From Dactylosporangium siamense (GTDB lineage Bacteria; Actinomycetota; Actinomycetes; Mycobacteriales; Micromonosporaceae): a stretch of DNA of 64,000 bases. The notes beneath the pieces were generated by a model. It searched no databases, had not been told where the DNA came from, and saw nothing but the letters and a program-made list of their open reading frames with translations. The position numbers and the translations under genes are program-made. The stretch is taken from assembly GCF_016862795.1 (NCBI RefSeq), contig NZ_BONQ01000038.1:1-64000 (forward strand), read 5' to 3'. Below are positions 62,481-64,000 of the stretch, piece after piece; position 1 is the first letter of the stretch, and every line of letters begins with the position of its first letter.

Positions 62481-63728
62481 ATGCCCCAGCAGCAGTCCTC
62501 GGTTGACTTCTTTCAGAACGGCTCGGATCACGAAGAGCTGAGTGTCGTCCTGCGCGGTTACGACCGTGCGCAGGTCGACGCCAAGCTGCAGCGGATCAAC
62601 GCGCAGCTCCAGCAGGCCAACCAGGCTCGCGAAGAGGCCGAGGGTCGCCTCGCCGAGTCCCAGCGGCGCATCCGTCAGACCGAGCAGCGGCTCGGCACGA
62701 TGGAGCAGAAGCTGAGCGACACGAACAAGCAGCTGGAGGAGAACAACCGGCCGACGCTGTCGGGGCTGGGCACCCGGGTCGAGCAGATCCTGCGGCTCGC
62801 CGAGGAGCAGGCCAACGACCACCGGGGCGAGGCCAAGCGGGAGTCCGAGGGCATCAACTCCGCCGCCCGGCTCGAGGCTCGCGAGATCACCGACAAGGCG
62901 CGGGCCGAGTCCGCCGCCATGAAGGCGACCGCTGAGCGCGAAGCCGGCAACCTGCGCACCGCCGCCGAGCGCGAGGCCGCCGAGGTCCGGGTCCAGGCCC
63001 GGCGCGAGGCCGACACGCTGCGCGCCGACGCGGAGCGCGAGACCAAGCAGCTGCGCACGGCCACGGCGCACGAGGTGGCCGAGCTGAAGGCGACCGTCGA
63101 GCGCGAGGTGGCGACGCTGCGGGCCACCGCCGAGCGGGAGATCACCCAGCTGCGCGCCAAGGCCGCCCGCGAGGCGGAGGAGAAGCGCGCCGAGGCGACC
63201 AAGCTGCTCACCGACGCCCGGGACAAGCGCGACAAGGACCTGCAGTCCCTGGCGCTGGAGATCGCCGAGCGGCAGGAGAAGGCCGAGCGCGACGAGTCCG
63301 CCCGCCACGCCTCCGCGGTCGCCGCGACCCAGAAGCTGGTCGGCGAGGCCGAGAGCCGCGCCCGGGCCGCCGAGGACCGGGCCAAGGAGATCGAGCAGCG
63401 GGCCGAGGCCCGCCGGGTCGAGTCCGAGCGCAGCGCCGCCGAGACCCTCGAGAAGGCCAAGAACCTGTCGGAGAAGACGGTCAACGAGGCCCGCGCCGAG
63501 GCCCACCGTCAGCTCAGCGAGGCTCGCGCCGAGGCCGAGGAGACCACTCAGCGGGCCCGGCGCGAGGTCGAGGACCTCACCCGCCAGAAGGACGCGGTCA
63601 CCTCGCAGCTCGGTCAGATGCTCTCCGGCCTCGCCGGGATCATGCCGTCGGTCCAGCCGCCGCAGCAGGGCGGCCCGGCCGACGCCAAGAAGGCCAAGTC
63701 CGGAGACGGCGACAAGGTCTCCGCCTGA
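62481..63728 (+). CDS. DivIVA-like N-terminus with long coiled coil, FilP/Scy-like cytoskeletal protein
   Basis: A 415-residue protein. The first 35 residues (LSVVLRGYDRAQVDAKLQRI) match the DivIVA membrane-targeting segment. Residues 36-90 are heptad coiled coil, 90-110 a short break (PTLSGLGTRVEQILRLAEEQ), and residues 115-390 a continuous coiled coil. Residues 150-237 are eight consecutive 11-residue repeats of the xAEREaxxLRa type. The C-terminus is a short Gln/Pro/Lys-rich tail. In Streptomyces, FilP and Scy have this design and organise polar growth, and their genes adjoin mce. ATG 62481 has no good ribosome site; GTG 62475 is an alternative. Confidence 0.85.
   Translation: MPQQQSSVDFFQNGSDHEELSVVLRGYDRAQVDAKLQRINAQLQQANQAREEAEGRLAESQRRIRQTEQRLGTMEQKLSDTNKQLEENNRPTLSGLGTRVEQILRLAEEQANDHRGEAKRESEGINSAARLEAREITDKARAESAAMKATAEREAGNLRTAAEREAAEVRVQARREADTLRADAERETKQLRTATAHEVAELKATVEREVATLRATAEREITQLRAKAAREAEEKRAEATKLLTDARDKRDKDLQSLALEIAERQEKAERDESARHASAVAATQKLVGEAESRARAAEDRAKEIEQRAEARRVESERSAAETLEKAKNLSEKTVNEARAEAHRQLSEARAEAEETTQRARREVEDLTRQKDAVTSQLGQMLSGLAGIMPSVQPPQQGGPADAKKAKSGDGDKVSA
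62928..63191 (+). repeat. 33-bp in-frame repeat, eight hendecad units
   Basis: Eight back-to-back units encode AAEREAAEVRV, QARREADTLRA, DAERETKQLRT, ATAHEVAELKA, TVEREVATLRA, TAEREITQLRA and similar. Eleven-residue periodicity favours a straight or slightly right-handed coiled coil. Confidence 0.85.
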
Positions 63729-63786
63729 CGCTCGCGGGGCGCGGTGATCAGACCGCTTCTCGATCATTCACGGGGAGTTCGATCGC

Positions 63787-63829
63787 ACGTCCCGTCATGC
63801 GCGGTGGGTAATTGCGCGTGGCGGGACGT
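63787..63829. terminator. hairpin between the two coiled-coil genes
   Basis: Sixteen-base arms, ACGTCCCGTCATGCGC and GCGCGTGGCGGGACGT, pair fully with two G-T pairs around an 11-base loop. It lies about 60 bases after the first gene and 20 bases before the next start, so it may terminate one and shape the leader of the other. Confidence 0.65.
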
Positions 63830-63849
63830 TGCGTGTGAGGATGGGTGTT

Positions 63850-64000
63850 ATGTCAGACGGCGACCTCTTCGACACGGGCCCGGGCGGCGTCTCTTCAGAG
63901 CCCGACTTCGAGACCGCACTGCGTGGCTACAACCGCGGCCAGGTCGACAAGTACTGGACGCAGTCAGAGAACGAGATCCATGCCCTGAAGCTGGAGAACG
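63850..64000 (+). CDS. second DivIVA-like coiled-coil protein, N-terminal part
   Basis: Only 50 residues are inside the window. ATG 63850 has GAGG nine bases upstream; the ATG at 63841 lacks such support. The segment FETALRGYNRGQVDKYWTQS is the DivIVA-type N-terminal motif also seen in the preceding gene (VVLRGYDRAQVDAKL), so this is a paralogue. By position it is the candidate for the other member of a FilP/Scy-like pair. The rest lies beyond the window edge. Confidence 0.8.
   Translation, partial: MSDGDLFDTGPGGVSSEPDFETALRGYNRGQVDKYWTQSENEIHALKLEN

Overview
The window is about 72% GC by eye, has short intergenic gaps, many ATGA/GTGA translational overlaps, and GTG and TTG starts. It carries a typical actinobacterial gene set: the large NAD-type glutamate dehydrogenase, SigK/RskA, etfBA, and crotonyl-CoA carboxylase/reductase beside methylmalonyl-CoA epimerase, thiolase, MeaB and a FilP/DivIVA-like coiled-coil gene. 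From memory, the order mce / thiolase / meaB / icmA / coiled-coil cytoskeletal gene matches the SCO5396-SCO5415 neighbourhood of Streptomyces coelicolor. Overall content suggests a filamentous actinomycete, probably Micromonosporaceae (Actinoplanes/Dactylosporangium/Micromonospora type). This is chromosomal backbone. I see no insertion sequence, prophage, CRISPR array, tRNA or rRNA.

Layout: 0.2-5.6 kb, minus-strand run for sulfur transfer and tRNA thiolation (cysteine desulfurase, mnmA, a MetE-like protein) ending in ligA. 5.6-8.8 kb, a surface island: a lipoprotein-type class F sortase and a membrane-anchored DUF4397 protein, divergent from a SigK-like sigma factor and its RskA-like anti-sigma factor, with two matching candidate SigK promoters. 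8.9-10.6 kb, etfBA. 10.8-20.0 kb, envelope and lipid genes: an FtsX permease, two DUF202 proteins, PLDc_N, diacylglycerol kinase, DUF1206, a double PAP2 phosphatase, a PLD-family protein and a phosphonatase-like HAD. 20.0-20.5 kb, a decayed spacer with a tandem repeat, a hairpin and a histidine-kinase remnant. 20.5-26.9 kb, a TPP enzyme and an operon of DUF6232 plus two membrane-anchored Hsp70-like ATPases with repeat-rich linkers. 27-31.9 kb, enoyl-CoA hydratase, ABC genes and a ROK regulator. 32.1-40.6 kb, a NagZ-type glycosidase, NAD-glutamate dehydrogenase and a class B PBP.

40.7-57.9 kb is a long minus-strand series built around three FtsX-type permeases of about 1000 residues and their ATPases. 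Two of these ATPases end in a short AbrB-like hairpin segment. The series also contains an isobutyryl-CoA mutase large subunit, an Asp23/Gls24 protein, a YbbN-like protein and an arginase-family protein with a tail of about 460 low-complexity residues. 58-62.2 kb holds meaB, thiolase, methylmalonyl-CoA epimerase and ccr. With icmA these connect acetoacetyl-CoA, butyryl-, isobutyryl-, ethylmalonyl- and methylmalonyl-CoA. 62.5-64 kb holds a hendecad-repeat coiled-coil protein and the start of a paralogue.

The most unusual non-coding signal is a long, nearly perfect palindrome present three times (8.83, 30.71 and 33.60 kb), each time in the gap between two convergent genes. Its stem differences between copies are compensatory, so it behaves like a dispersed structured element, probably a family of bidirectional terminators. 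The other candidates for something new are the Hsp70 pair with DUF6232, the AbrB-like ABC ATPases with giant permeases, and the arginase with its long tail.
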